From: Poronia punctata
Taxonomy: Eukaryota; Ascomycota; Sordariomycetes; Xylariales; Xylariaceae
DNA: 36,133 nt
Direction: 5' to 3'
NCBI GenBank assembly: GCA_022579005.1
Contig: MU401771.1
Location: forward strand, 1 to 36,133
In this document: positions 12,335 through 22,658 of the stretch, one piece after another
How the letters are laid out: the number at the start of each line of letters is the position of its first letter
Position numbering within the stretch: the first letter of the stretch is position 1
Program-made: the position numbers and the translations under genes
The notes under the pieces: model-generated
Databases searched by the model: none
The model's input: the letters and a program-made list of their open reading frames with translations, nothing else
What the model was told of the DNA's origin: nothing

Positions 12335-15300
12335 TGCGTACTGTAGTTTATTAAGTTATAGTCGTTATAGGGGCTTAGAGCCCTTATACTTTATTGTATA
12401 ACTGTTTGTTATAAGCTAGGGCTACTTGCTTAAAAGCTAGGCAAGAATTAAATTTATACCTATAACTTTTAGTTACTTAAGCTAAACTAAGTCCTTTTTT
12501 TATTGCTTACTATAGCAAGATTATAAGGTTTTAAGCAAAGGCCTTTTTTATAGTATATAAAGTTTAATTATTTTTATTTTTTCCTTTTATTTTTTTTAGC
12601 TAGCTATAGCTTTTTTTTATTTTTTTTAGTTTTTTATATTTTCTTTTTTTTTAGTGCTATTATTATCGCTATTGTTTTTATTGCTGCTTTTATTGCTATT
12701 GTCTTTTTTTTTGTTGCTTTTTTATTTAAAGTAGTGTACTATTTTTATACTTTTGTTTTTACTTATTTTATAATTTTTAAGCTTAGTTCCTTTTTTATTA
12801 TATTTAGTAATAAACTTTTATTTTTTTTACTATATTTTTTTTACTTTTGCTAAGTAATTATTATATAATATTTTAATATTTATAATTGCTTTTAGCAGCG
12901 CATTGCTATTATTTATACTTTTTAGTATAAAAGGGTATTTTTAAAAAATTAGGCTTTTATTATAAGTTTTAGCTTTTATAGCCCTTTTACTAGCTTACTT
13001 TATTGCTACTTTTATTATTACTTATTTTTTAAGTTAAAATTTTAATTTTTTAATTAGCTAGTTTATTTATAAAATATATAAGTAAAAAAAGCTTTTTATA
13101 TTTATAATTATTATAGCGTGCTTATTTAAAAACAGCGTATTAATTAAGTTGCGCTATAAGTAGTTTAAGTCCTTTATTGCTTTTATAGCTTTATTTAAAG
13201 CCTTGTTTTTTTAGTATTAAAATATAGTATATAATTTTTTAAATTATATTATACTTATATTAGTTTATTACTTATTTATTAAGTTTTTATATACTATTAT
13301 TTTTTAGCTATTAAAGTTAATTTTTTTATTTACATTTATTAAGCGCTAGTTTTTTGCTTTTACTTTTTATTAAAGTAGCTTAAAAGCTTTTTATTATAAG
13401 TATTTTTTTATTTAAAAAAAGCACTAAGTATAAAACTATTTTATTTTTAAGCTTTATTAAACTAGTTAGTTTTTAAAAAGTATTTTAAAAGTCTTTACTT
13501 TAAAAAAAGCTAATACAAGTTGCTATATTATAAAATACAGCAGCGTAAGTAACGTTTTTAGTTTTTTTACTATTTTGTTTTACTAAGCTTAGTTTAGGTT
13601 TTAAGCTATTTTATATACTATTTTTTAGTTTTTAGTTTTAAATTTTATGTATTAGTTTAATTTTTATTAGCTTTATATTTTTTTTTTTTTAAATTTGCTT
13701 TTGTTTTTATATTTATAAGTTATGCTTATTTATATTATTTTTAGCTTTTTTTTGCTTCTTTTTAATTTTAAAGCTACTATATTTACTTTTTTTTTTACTT
13801 TTTTCTTTTTATTTTTACCTTTGCTCTCTTAATTTAAAGTTATATTATTAGTTAAAGTATAAACTATAGCTTGCTGCTATATTATAGCTTTTATATTTCT
13901 TGCCTTTATACTTTTTAAAACAACTTCTTATTAGTATATACTATTATATAAAGCTTATTTATTGCTATTATTTTTTTTTTTATAATTACGCTTTTAATTA
14001 TGCTCTTAAAGTATATTATTATTGTTTTTATTTTTTAGTAGTTTTGCTTAAGCTAAAACAAGTATAATAAGTACGCTTTTTAAATACTTTATATTATATA
14101 GTATATTATTATTATTTATTTATAATAGTAAGCGTTTTTATATAAGCTTATTAGTAGTTAAGCTTATAAAGCTATTATTATAAATAGTTTATTTAAATTA
14201 CTTTTTTTATTTATTTAAGCAAAAACTTAGCTTTTAACTTTTATAAAGTTATATAAATATTTTTATATACTTTTAGCTTTATTTTATATATATTACGCTA
14301 CTATATAGTTTATTTATATATGCTATAATATTATATTTACGCTATTTACTAAGCATACTTGCTTATTTAGCTTTAGCTAACATAGCTATAACCTTATTTT
14401 TAGCTTATTATATAGCATTTTTTATATTAAATTTACTATTTTATATTTATAAAAGTGCTTTTTTACTGCTTTTTATACCTTGCTTAAGCATACTTAAGTT
14501 TTTATAAAGCTGCTTATTTTTTAACATACCTTTTTTATTTTTAAGTTAAAGTTTTTATCTTATAGCTTTTTATTTATTAAAAAAATATACTATTTTTTAT
14601 ACTTAAAGTTTATTACGTTTTAAGCATTTTTTTTCTTTTAAACTTTAAGTTAATATTTTTTGCCTAGTTTTTTATCGTTTTTATTTTAGTTTTTATATTT
14701 ATTTTAATATCTTTTAAACAGCATTGTTTTTTATATTTTTAGCATATACTTTAGCATTATTTTTATTACTTTTAGCATTTTTTTATAATTAAACATATTA
14801 AGTACTAAAAGCTTTGCTAGCGCTATCTTTATATCTTATATATTCTTTACTTTTTTTACGTTTATTTTTTTTATTTTTTTTTTTATTTTATGCCCTTATA
14901 CTATAAGTTCTTATTTTATACTTACTTTAATTTAAAAGTAATACTATACTAAAGTAATAAGTACTTTTTTTATTATTTATAGCTTTTTAAGCTATATTTA
15001 ATAGTTAATATAGCTTTTTATATAGCTTATTTAAACTTTTTATATTTATAATAGCGTTATAAGTAGTTTAGCCTTTTATTTAATTTACTATACTTATAAG
15101 TTTTTTATTTTGTTTATTTATAGCGTTTAAGCTTTTAAAAAGTTTATAAGTATTTTTTTAGCTAAGTTAGCTTATAGCAAGTTAAATTATTTTTATGCCC
15201 TAGCTACTATAGCAAAAGCTAATACTTTTATTATTATTTATAAGTTTTAATAGCTAAAGCTTTTATTTTTTTTCTTTATGCAACCTTATATATTTAAAAT

Positions 15301-15747
15301 TTTTAATTTTAATTTTAACTTATTATCTTATACTAGTTTATAATATTTTTTTTTTAACTACTTATATACTTTAGCTAAAACCTTTAAAAATTTAAAAGTA
15401 TATTTTAAAAGCAATATAATTAGTATATTAGCTACTAAAATTTTTTTTTTTATTAATAAGTAATACTTAAGCTACTAAGCAGCAATACTTATAAAGGTTT
15501 ATATTATACTTACTTAATATACTTTTACTTAGTTGTTTATATTTATGCTTATAAGTATTTTTAAGTAAGTATATAAGTTTATAAAAGTTACCTTTTATAC
15601 TAGTTTATTTTCTAGCTTAATTTAGTTTTTTAATATTTTTAGCAAGTATATTTTTTTTTAATTTACTTTTACTATACTTGCTTTATAGTATATATTTAGT
15701 AGTTTAGCTATACTTTTAGTTTTTTATTATAATTATAAAAAAATTTA

Positions 15748-15885
15748 AGTATTGTTTATATATATTATATGCTTTATTTTTTTATTTTTAATTTTAAAGC
15801 CGTTAATTTTGCAACTTTGCTTAATTAAATACGCTAGGCTTTTTATTACTATAATAAATAGTAAGCAGCTTAAAAGGTCTCTTTA
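15748..15885 (-). pseudogene. LINE reverse transcriptase remnant, catalytic part
   Basis: Reading down from 15885 in a single frame gives a stop codon TAA where Gln of the QGDPLS motif belongs, then RDLLSCLLFIIVIKSLAYLI, then 20 or so residues later TAT ATA AAC AAT ACT (15762-15748) where Tyr-Ala-Asp-Asp-Thr belongs. Each departure (CAA to TAA, GGA to AGA, CCT to CTT, GAC to AAC, GAT to AAT) is a C-to-T change on one strand or the other. Both catalytic aspartates are now asparagine codons, so the enzyme is dead. Confidence 0.85.
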
Positions 15886-16433
15886 GTATATTTTTAACTT
15901 AACCTTTATTTTTTTTTTTATATATTTATTTATAAATAGCTATATTATTATATTTTTATATATTAGCTATACTTATTTTATAAATTTTTTTAAGATCTTT
16001 AGCTTATATAGCACATCTTATAAGTACTAGTAATTTACCTAGTTATAAGCTTTTTTTTAGTTAATAAACAGCATACTTGCTTACTTATTTATATGCTTAT
16101 ATTTTTTTATAATTAGCTATATTAGCTTTATATTATTATTAATTATTTTTTTTAGTAAAAATGCTAATTGCTATACTTTTAAAACTGTTGCTAAAGCTTT
16201 TACTAGCTATTATATTAATATTAAAATTAATATTTTATAGTTTACGTTTATAAAAGTAAAAGGCTTATAGTTTTTTATTTTTGCTTTATTTCTTTTTTTT
16301 TTTTACAAGATTATTAAAATCTTATTTATTTAGTAGTTTAAGGTTATATTATTTTATAAAATACTATTATATAGCGTAATAAGCGTTTTTATAAATAAGT
16401 AGTATTTATACGTTTTTTTTTTTTTTCCTTTTT

Positions 16434-16532
16434 TAAAAAGGCCTTATAAAGTTTAGCAGGTAAGCTATTTAGCCTTAGAGATTTTCTTGCTATAACCTTT
16501 TAAATAGCCTTTTTAACTTCTTTTTAAGTAAT
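16434..16532 (-). pseudogene. LINE reverse transcriptase remnant, N-terminal block
   Basis: From 16532 the minus strand reads IT*KEVKKAI*KVIARKS, then LRLNSLPAKLYKAF. This is the recognisable LINE RT opening: an E-rich helix, then the region normally reading K(S/A)PGPDG(L/I)P. Stops replace Gln or Glu positions, and Leu and Arg stand at the usual Pro and Gly. Its phase differs from that of the catalytic block at 15885-15748, so at least one indel lies between them. Confidence 0.8.
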
Positions 16533-19500
16533 TGCTTATATAATTTCTTAGCCTGCTTTTTTATTTATTTATTTTTTAATAGCTTTTAGCACTTGCTTTT
16601 TAGCTTTAATATAAAGCTTGCGCTTTTTAAGTAAGTTAGTATAATAAGTATATGCTACTTTTATTATCTTTTTTAGCATTGTTTGCTTTATGTTTTTTAA
16701 GTAAATTTTTAAAGCTTTAATGCTTATATTTAACTTTATTTTGTTTTTAGCATAAAACTGCTTAGTTAAGCTTTTTTTTTATATTTAGTGCTTAGCTATA
16801 GCGTTTTTTATATACCTTTTATTTTTTATTTTTTTTAGCAAGTTTTTTTTTAGTTTAATTATTTATATTTTTTTTTTAAAACTTTATTTAGTTTGTTTAG
16901 TTTGCTTTTTTTTAAAGTACGTTTTTTAGCTTTTAATATTTTAATTTTATACGTTCTTTTTTAGCTGTTTGCTAGTGCTTTTTTAGTAGCTATTTTTTTA
17001 ACGTTTTTTTAAATAGCATTTATTTTCTAGCAAAGGTTTTATAGCTATAGCCTTTTAGTATTAATTTTATAATGTTTTTTAACTATGTTATTTTGTTTTA
17101 TATATTATTTATAGTTTTTTATTTTTTTAAAAAGTTAGCTTTAAGTTTAAACTTTTTTTTTTTTTGTTATACTTTTTAAGTAGTAAAAGCAAGCTATAAT
17201 AGCTTTGTAGTTTGTTACTATTTTAAAAGCTATAATGTTTTATTTTATACTATGCTTTTTTTAGTTTTTTTTAATGTATATTATATTTATTTTTAATATT
17301 TTTTATAAGTTCTTATTTTTGTTATTTTTTTTAAAAGTATATACTTTTAAAGTAAGGTTTAACCTTTTTTATTTATTTATTATTTTTTTTTTATAGTTTA
17401 CTAGGTGCATAATTAGGTATATTATAGCTGCTAGCTAGTTTAAGCTATTATATTGTTTATTTTTTTTTATTTTTGCTAGTAGTAGCTATGTTTTAATTTA
17501 TATTTATTATATTATAAAAAGTATTAAGTAAGTAATGTTGTAAGTAAAATGCCGCCTTTTTTATTTACTATAACTTTTTTATAGCTTAAGCTAGTATATA
17601 TACTAAGGCTATTATAACATTTTTATTTAAGTGTTTTAAGCTGCATACTAGTATTTTGCTAAAGTTATTTATATATTTTATTTTTTTTATATTATTTTTT
17701 TTATATTATTTTTTTATTTTACTATGTTAATATTTATTATAATTGCAACTCTACTTTTTAAAGTAGTTTTATTTACTACTATTTATATTAAGAAAAAACT
17801 TATTATAAGCTTTTTTGCTTTTATTTAAATTAAAAAAGCTTTTTAAATTATTATTATATTAAGTTTTTTAGTTTTAAAAGTATAGTATAAGTTATTAAAA
17901 TAGGCTATATTTTAAGCAAATTATATATTAAATAAAGCAAATTATAAAGTTGTTTTATTTATATAATAGGTTTATTTTTAAAGAGGTATAAGTATTTAAA
18001 GTTAGCATTTAATAGCTTTACTTAAAAGCAGGTTTTTATTTAATAGTTTATATTATTATATACTAAGCACTTTTAAAAAAAGCTAATAGCTTTAATTTTA
18101 ATTTTTGCTATTATTTTTTTTTACGTTTTTATATTGCTAACTATATATTTTTATAGTAAAAAAAAGGTTTAAAAAGATTTAAAAGTTTGTTAAAAATAAT
18201 AATTACTTTACTTTTTTAACTTTTATTAAAGTATAATAAGCTTAACTATATTTTTTTATTTTTTAGCTTTAGTATTTTTATTATTTTCTTTATTAGTTTA
18301 TATATGCTATAGTTTATTATTTTACTAAGCTAGTAAAAGTATGTTAAGTAGTTAATTGCTTTTATAATATATATTTTTTTTTTTATTAAGTTATAAAAGG
18401 TAATATATAAAGGGTCTTATATACTTAAAAGCATATATTTTTTATTAATGCACTTTTTATAAACGTTTTAATTTAAAACTTTTGTTAATATAATATTAAA
18501 CTTTTTTTAACGCTATAATTAAAAGTTTAAAAGTTTAGCTTTATAACTTTTAATAATAGCATTTTTAATTTTTTTAATAAAAATAGCCTTTGTATACATT
18601 TTTTTCTCCTTTTGCTTTTTTTTTTTAAAAAGCTTTATTTTTTTTACCTTAATTTTTTATGCTATAATTGTTTTTTTTTTATTTTTTTTTAATAGCTTAA
18701 TACGTATTTAAGTACTATTAAAAAAGTTGCTTTTAATATTTAAAGTTATAGCTTTTAAGCTTAAGTTTTTTAAAAGGGTTTTTAAGCAAGATTTTTTATT
18801 TACTATATAATTTATAATTATAGTTAGCATATGCTTTTTTTTTTATTTTTTTAACTTTTTACTAGTATAAAGAAAAAGTTTTTTTTTTAAATCTTTTTTT
18901 ATATATTAGCTTTATTTATAGCTGCGTTCTTTTTAATTGCTATTATTACTATACTTTTAATAAGCGCTTTAAAGAGTTTTTTATATTTTAAAGTTTTAGT
19001 AATAGTATTTAGCTACTGCTTTTAGTTATTAATTAAGTTAAGCTTTTTAACTAATGCTAAAAGGGTTTTTTTAGCTAATAATATTTAGAAAATTTTTACT
19101 ATACTACTTTATACTAAGTATTTATTTTTAAAAGCTTTTATTTTTTTTTTAGCTATAGTAAAGGTTTCTTTTTTTTTTTTTTTTAAGTTTTTAATAGCAT
19201 TACTAAGTATAGCACTACTTTTTATTTTTATTGCTAAGTTTATATTTATAAGCGCTAAAAATAAAAAGTATAAAGTTTAAAAAGTAAACGTTTATAAGTA
19301 TAAAAAGCTTATTTTTATTAGTACTTTTAAAGTTTAAAGTATAAACTTAGTAGCTTTTTAAGTTTTATATAGCAGCAAGGTTACTATAAAAAAAGAGCTA
19401 CTAAAGTTTTAATCTAAGTTTTTTTTATTTTTTTGCTTTTATTATTTAGCTTTTTATTTAAGCTTGTTTTTAAAAAAACTTTTTTTTATATTACTATTTA

Positions 19501-20380
19501 ATAGCTTAAAAAGGTTTTTTACTGCTTTTGTTTTTTTAAAGCTTGTAAGCAAAAATAAACTAAATATTAAGCTGCTTTTAGTTTTTTTAGCTTTTGCTTT
19601 TTTTTGCTTTTTTTTACATTATTTTTTATTTTTTTATTTTTTTTTTTATTTAGCACTTTTTTTTTATAAGCTTTTAAAAGGGCTAAAAACTGCGTTTAAA
19701 GCTTTTTTAAAGTTTAGGTTACGTACTTTTTATAACGTTTTACTATTATAAAAAAAGTTAGTTTTATTTATTTTTAAATCTTATATATTTTTGCTTTTAT
19801 TAAAGTATTTATATAAACTAAAGGTAGCAAATTTAAGTATATTATTTTAAAGTATTTTTTAATTATATTTAGCGTTAAAAAATGCTTTAAAATAATTATT
19901 TTAAAAATTTTATATTTTATATTTTATAATTTAAATTTTTTTAATTTATATTTTAAATAAAAAAGCTTAAAGGCCTAGCTAGTTTTAAGGTTAAAAAAGC
20001 AAACTAAGTAGTTAACTTTAATAAGTGCTAGCAATAAAGCTACTTAAACCTTAACTTTTAGTTTTACTAAAAATTTTGTTATTATAGCAGTTAAAAAGTA
20101 TAATTATTTAGTTTACTAGTTTTATTAAATATAAAAGTATTTAGCAAAATAGCAATATTAACGCTTATATAACTTTGTACTTAAAAGCTAAAAGCATTAT
20201 ATATAGTTAGCTACGTTAAAATATAATAGCATAACGCGTTTTTAACAAGCAAAAAAGTAGCTGCATACTATAAAGCACAAAACTTATAAAGCAAACTTAT
20301 AGCAATATTACCTACTAAGCTTTTAAAAGTAATATTAATTTAAATAAATTAATTATCCTTTTTAAACACCTATTCTAGGC

Positions 20381-20397
20381 TAATTAAGCATTGTTTT
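20381..20397. repeat. Right target-site duplication of the LINE (17 bp)
   Basis: TAATTAAGCATTGTTTT, the partner of 12318-12334. The two C-to-T differences suggest RIP spread a short way past the element's 5' end. Ordinary composition resumes by about 20.40 kb. Confidence 0.85.
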
Positions 20398-20677
20398 ACA
20401 AAACTATACTTATAATATAAAAAAAACCCAGAATTAAACCTTTTACGTAATAGGTAAAGAATGGGTATAGGTAGTTAACCTAGGTACGTACATGTATCTT
20501 CTACTTATAGCCTGTATAAGTACTTGTATGTACCTACCTACAACTTACAAGTATCCAATGTAGGTACAAGTTCTACAGAGCTGCTTGGCAGCCCATTTAA
20601 TGGTTCCAATACAATCTATTAAGGATGGGTCCAAAGCTACACGTAACCTACGTACCAAAGGTACATACCTACACAGC

Positions 20678-20713
20678 TTATTTGTCAGTTTATTTGTCAA
20701 TTTATTTGTCAAC
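20678..20713. repeat. Three 12-bp tandem copies (TTATTTGTCARY)
   Basis: TTATTTGTCAGT, TTATTTGTCAAT and TTATTTGTCAAC lie head to tail, ending 25 bp before the segment duplicated at 25.1 kb. It is a small minisatellite. Confidence 0.85.
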
Positions 20714-20737
20714 GTCATGTCCCAATACCTAGTACAA

Positions 20738-20872
20738 ATGTGCTTCTGGTCCTACGGTGCCAGCGTGGTTCAACGTACAGATTGTGTACGTAAACCTGTG
20801 CTGACTGATGTAGAGACCTTGATGATGTATTAATAGTATACAAGTAAGAACAAAGAGGAAGTATCTAAAGGT
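20738..20872 (+). repeat. Unmutated copy of a direct repeat shared with 25098-25229
   Basis: About 135 bp starting ATGTGCTTCTGGTCCTACGG recur in the same orientation at 25098. They share CCTACGGTGC, CGTGGTT, AACGTAC, GTAAACCT and the later GTATYTAAAGGT. This copy carries C and G where the other has T and A at most differing sites. Its function is unknown. The weak frame at 20585-20833 runs across it but is broken by stops and an indel in the other copy. Confidence 0.8.
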
Positions 20873-21852
20873 ATTTATACATAGAGATTGTAATGGTTTG
20901 GTACCTTATCTACAATCTTCATTGTTCTCTATTGTCATTGGTTTCCTAGACCCAGCGGATCCACACAAGTACTCGTGGTAGGTACCGTGTAATAAATGGT
21001 CAAAGTTCCATCCATAAGTGCATAACCAGCCCCGCAAACCAAAGCATTATTGACGGCGACAGAAGACAGGCGGAGCAGATGAACTACCTACCAGTAGAAG
21101 GGACCTTGGCCCTCCACAAGACATAATTGAAGCAGGAGAATCGGGTCCGGACCTTATCGGTACAGATACCATATTATCCAGGTGCCAGACACCGACCTGA
21201 CCTACTATGTATCTCATACGTACTCGTAGGTGGTATGTAGAGTGGTTGGTACCTAGGTAGGTTAGCATGTCTGTTGTCAATTGCTATCGCTTGGTGATAC
21301 AATACCTATGATGTTGCAAACCTGGCACGTCTGGTACCAACAGCTAAGCAAATGACTGTGACTCAACCCAACTACTAAACCTATAAGTAAGTACTCACCA
21401 AGCTCACAAACTGTTGGCTGGGACTGACCTCCTACAACTTGCTCCTAGACTGCTTTCTTTCATCTCTTCCCCCTCTTCTGCGTTTGCCTTGTATTTCGAA
21501 ACTCTCTAGTTCTCTCTACCTACTTCATAACCACTGATAATCCACAAAGACATCGTTTCTCCTGCGTGGCACAATATTCCTAGGCTCCTATAAGACGGAC
21601 ATGACGCCCTGATGAACCTGATCTGATTTTGAACCTGATCTGCTTGTGGCTGGGGTGCTCACATCTGCCCGTCTCCTTCCCACCTCCCCACCCCTCAGGT
21701 ACTGAGACATCGAGAGTTACTGGCCTGAACTCCTCGGGCTCTGCGACTCTGGAAACTGACCGAAGCTCTACTTAACGTTCATAATCTCTGACATTGCCCC
21801 CTTCATCCGTGCCCGGAACCTGGCCGCACAAAAGCAACTACGAGCGGCCACA

Positions 21853-22658
21853 ATGGAGTCTAGCAGCGCATCACGAACGGCCACGCTCTCGGCGGCGGAG
21901 CCGAACTCCACGAACCAAACTAAGATATGTGTCTACTGCGGCTCTGCTAGCGGCAAGAGTCCGAAGCACATCGAGGCCGCCCGGGCCCTTGGCAAAGCCA
22001 TGGCGGAGAAGAATATCGCATTAGGTGCGTCAGCATGACAGCGTCCTGCTATCCCGCTAGCTAGGCTAGGTCTTCTTCGTTCATTCTACTAACTATCTCC
22101 GGCTCCGGATTAGTATATGGCGGCGGTACGGTGGGACTCATGGGCGAGGTGGCCAAGACCATCGTCTCCATGAACGGGCCGAACGCGGTCCACGGCATCA
22201 TTCCCGAAGCGCTTGTGAAGTGGGAACGCGACGACACGTACGGGGAGAAGAAAGATGCGAATGGATATCATGTTCCGGAGGAGCGAGTATATGGCCGCAC
22301 GACTGTAGTCAAGGACATGCACACTCGTAAGCGGCTGATGGCGCAGGAGGTGATGGAAGGCGGTCCCGGTTCCGGTTTCATCGCCTTGAGTGGCGGCTTC
22401 GGGACCATGGAGGAGCTGTTGGAGACGGCAACCTGGAATCAGCTCGGCATCCATAGCAAGGGTGTATGCGTGCTCAACACCGATGGCTTCTATGACGGCC
22501 TACTCACATGGATACGTAACTCGGTCGAGGAGGGATTCGTACAACCCGGCAACGCCAACATTATAGTGACGGCTACAGACGCCGAGGGGGCCATACAGGC
22601 ATTGAAGGATTATAAAATTTCGGACGCGCGGTACGGTCTGGACTGGAACCAGGAATGA
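21853..22658 (+). CDS. LOG-family cytokinin riboside 5'-monophosphate phosphoribohydrolase (two exons)
   Basis: Exons 21853-22024 and 22114-22658 give 238 residues. The 89-bp intron starts GTGCGT, has CTAAC about 20 bp before its end, and finishes TTAG. Splicing joins NIAL to VYGGGTVGLMG, the family nucleotide-binding turn. The start codon has A at -3 and G at +4. Visible features are CVYCGSASG (26-34), GRTTVVKDMHTRK (118-130) with the conserved Arg129, and SGGFGTMEE (150-158) with Glu158; Arg and Glu are the known active-site pair. The first residue of the usual PGGxGTxxE motif is Ser here. LOG enzymes, often mislabelled lysine decarboxylases, release the free cytokinin base and ribose 5-phosphate from cytokinin nucleotides in the cytosol. 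No isopentenyltransferase lies nearby, so the substrate is unproven: hormone production, or salvage of tRNA-derived nucleotides. The frame is intact and free of RIP damage. It is transcribed away from CLPTM1. Confidence 0.95.

Larger units (their letters stand above)
12335..20380 (-). mobile_element. RIP-degraded non-LTR (LINE) retrotransposon, about 8.0 kb
   Basis: The element is bounded by a 17-bp direct repeat, and two RT blocks read on the minus strand (16532-16434 and 15885-15748). The 5' end is therefore at 20380 and the 3' end at 12335. The plus strand is markedly T-rich, so the sense strand is A-rich, as in retroelement coding strands. Sense order would be a lysine-rich ORF1-like part (about 19.9-18 kb), an endonuclease region I cannot resolve, RT near 16.5-15.7 kb, then a long 3' part. 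Size and RT-first block order fit fungal Tad1-like LINEs, but that clade name is inference. There is no poly(A) at the 3' junction. The last 100 bp or so at 12335-12430 are less mutated than the body. No frame is open. Confidence 0.85.
20398..21852 (+). promoter_or_regulatory. Upstream region of the LOG gene, formerly shared with CLPTM1
   Basis: This 1.45-kb stretch has ordinary composition and no convincing gene; short open frames here (for example 20585-20833 plus, 21280-21047 minus) match no family I know. Its first part is crowded with TACCTA/TAGGTA words. From about 21.44 to 21.53 kb it turns pyrimidine-rich on the plus strand (CTTTCATCTCTTCCCCCTC), typical of filamentous-fungal core promoters and 5' leaders. 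Before the LINE arrived it would have been the far end of the CLPTM1-LOG intergenic space. Confidence 0.5.

Noticed and set aside
19464..19751. 95-codon open frame on the plus strand, rich in Phe and Leu
   Set aside because: It lies antisense inside the LINE. The composition is just the complement of an A-rich, lysine-coding strand; there is no domain and no promoter context.
20585..20833. 82-codon plus frame upstream of LOG
   Set aside because: It runs through a 12-bp minisatellite (LFVSLFVNLFVN), and its second copy at 25.1 kb is broken by stops and an indel. No family is recognised.
21794..22024. Alternative 76-codon plus frame starting at 21794
   Set aside because: It is out of phase with the LOG frame at 21853, Arg/Pro-rich shadow translation; the 21853 start has better context and leads into family sequence.
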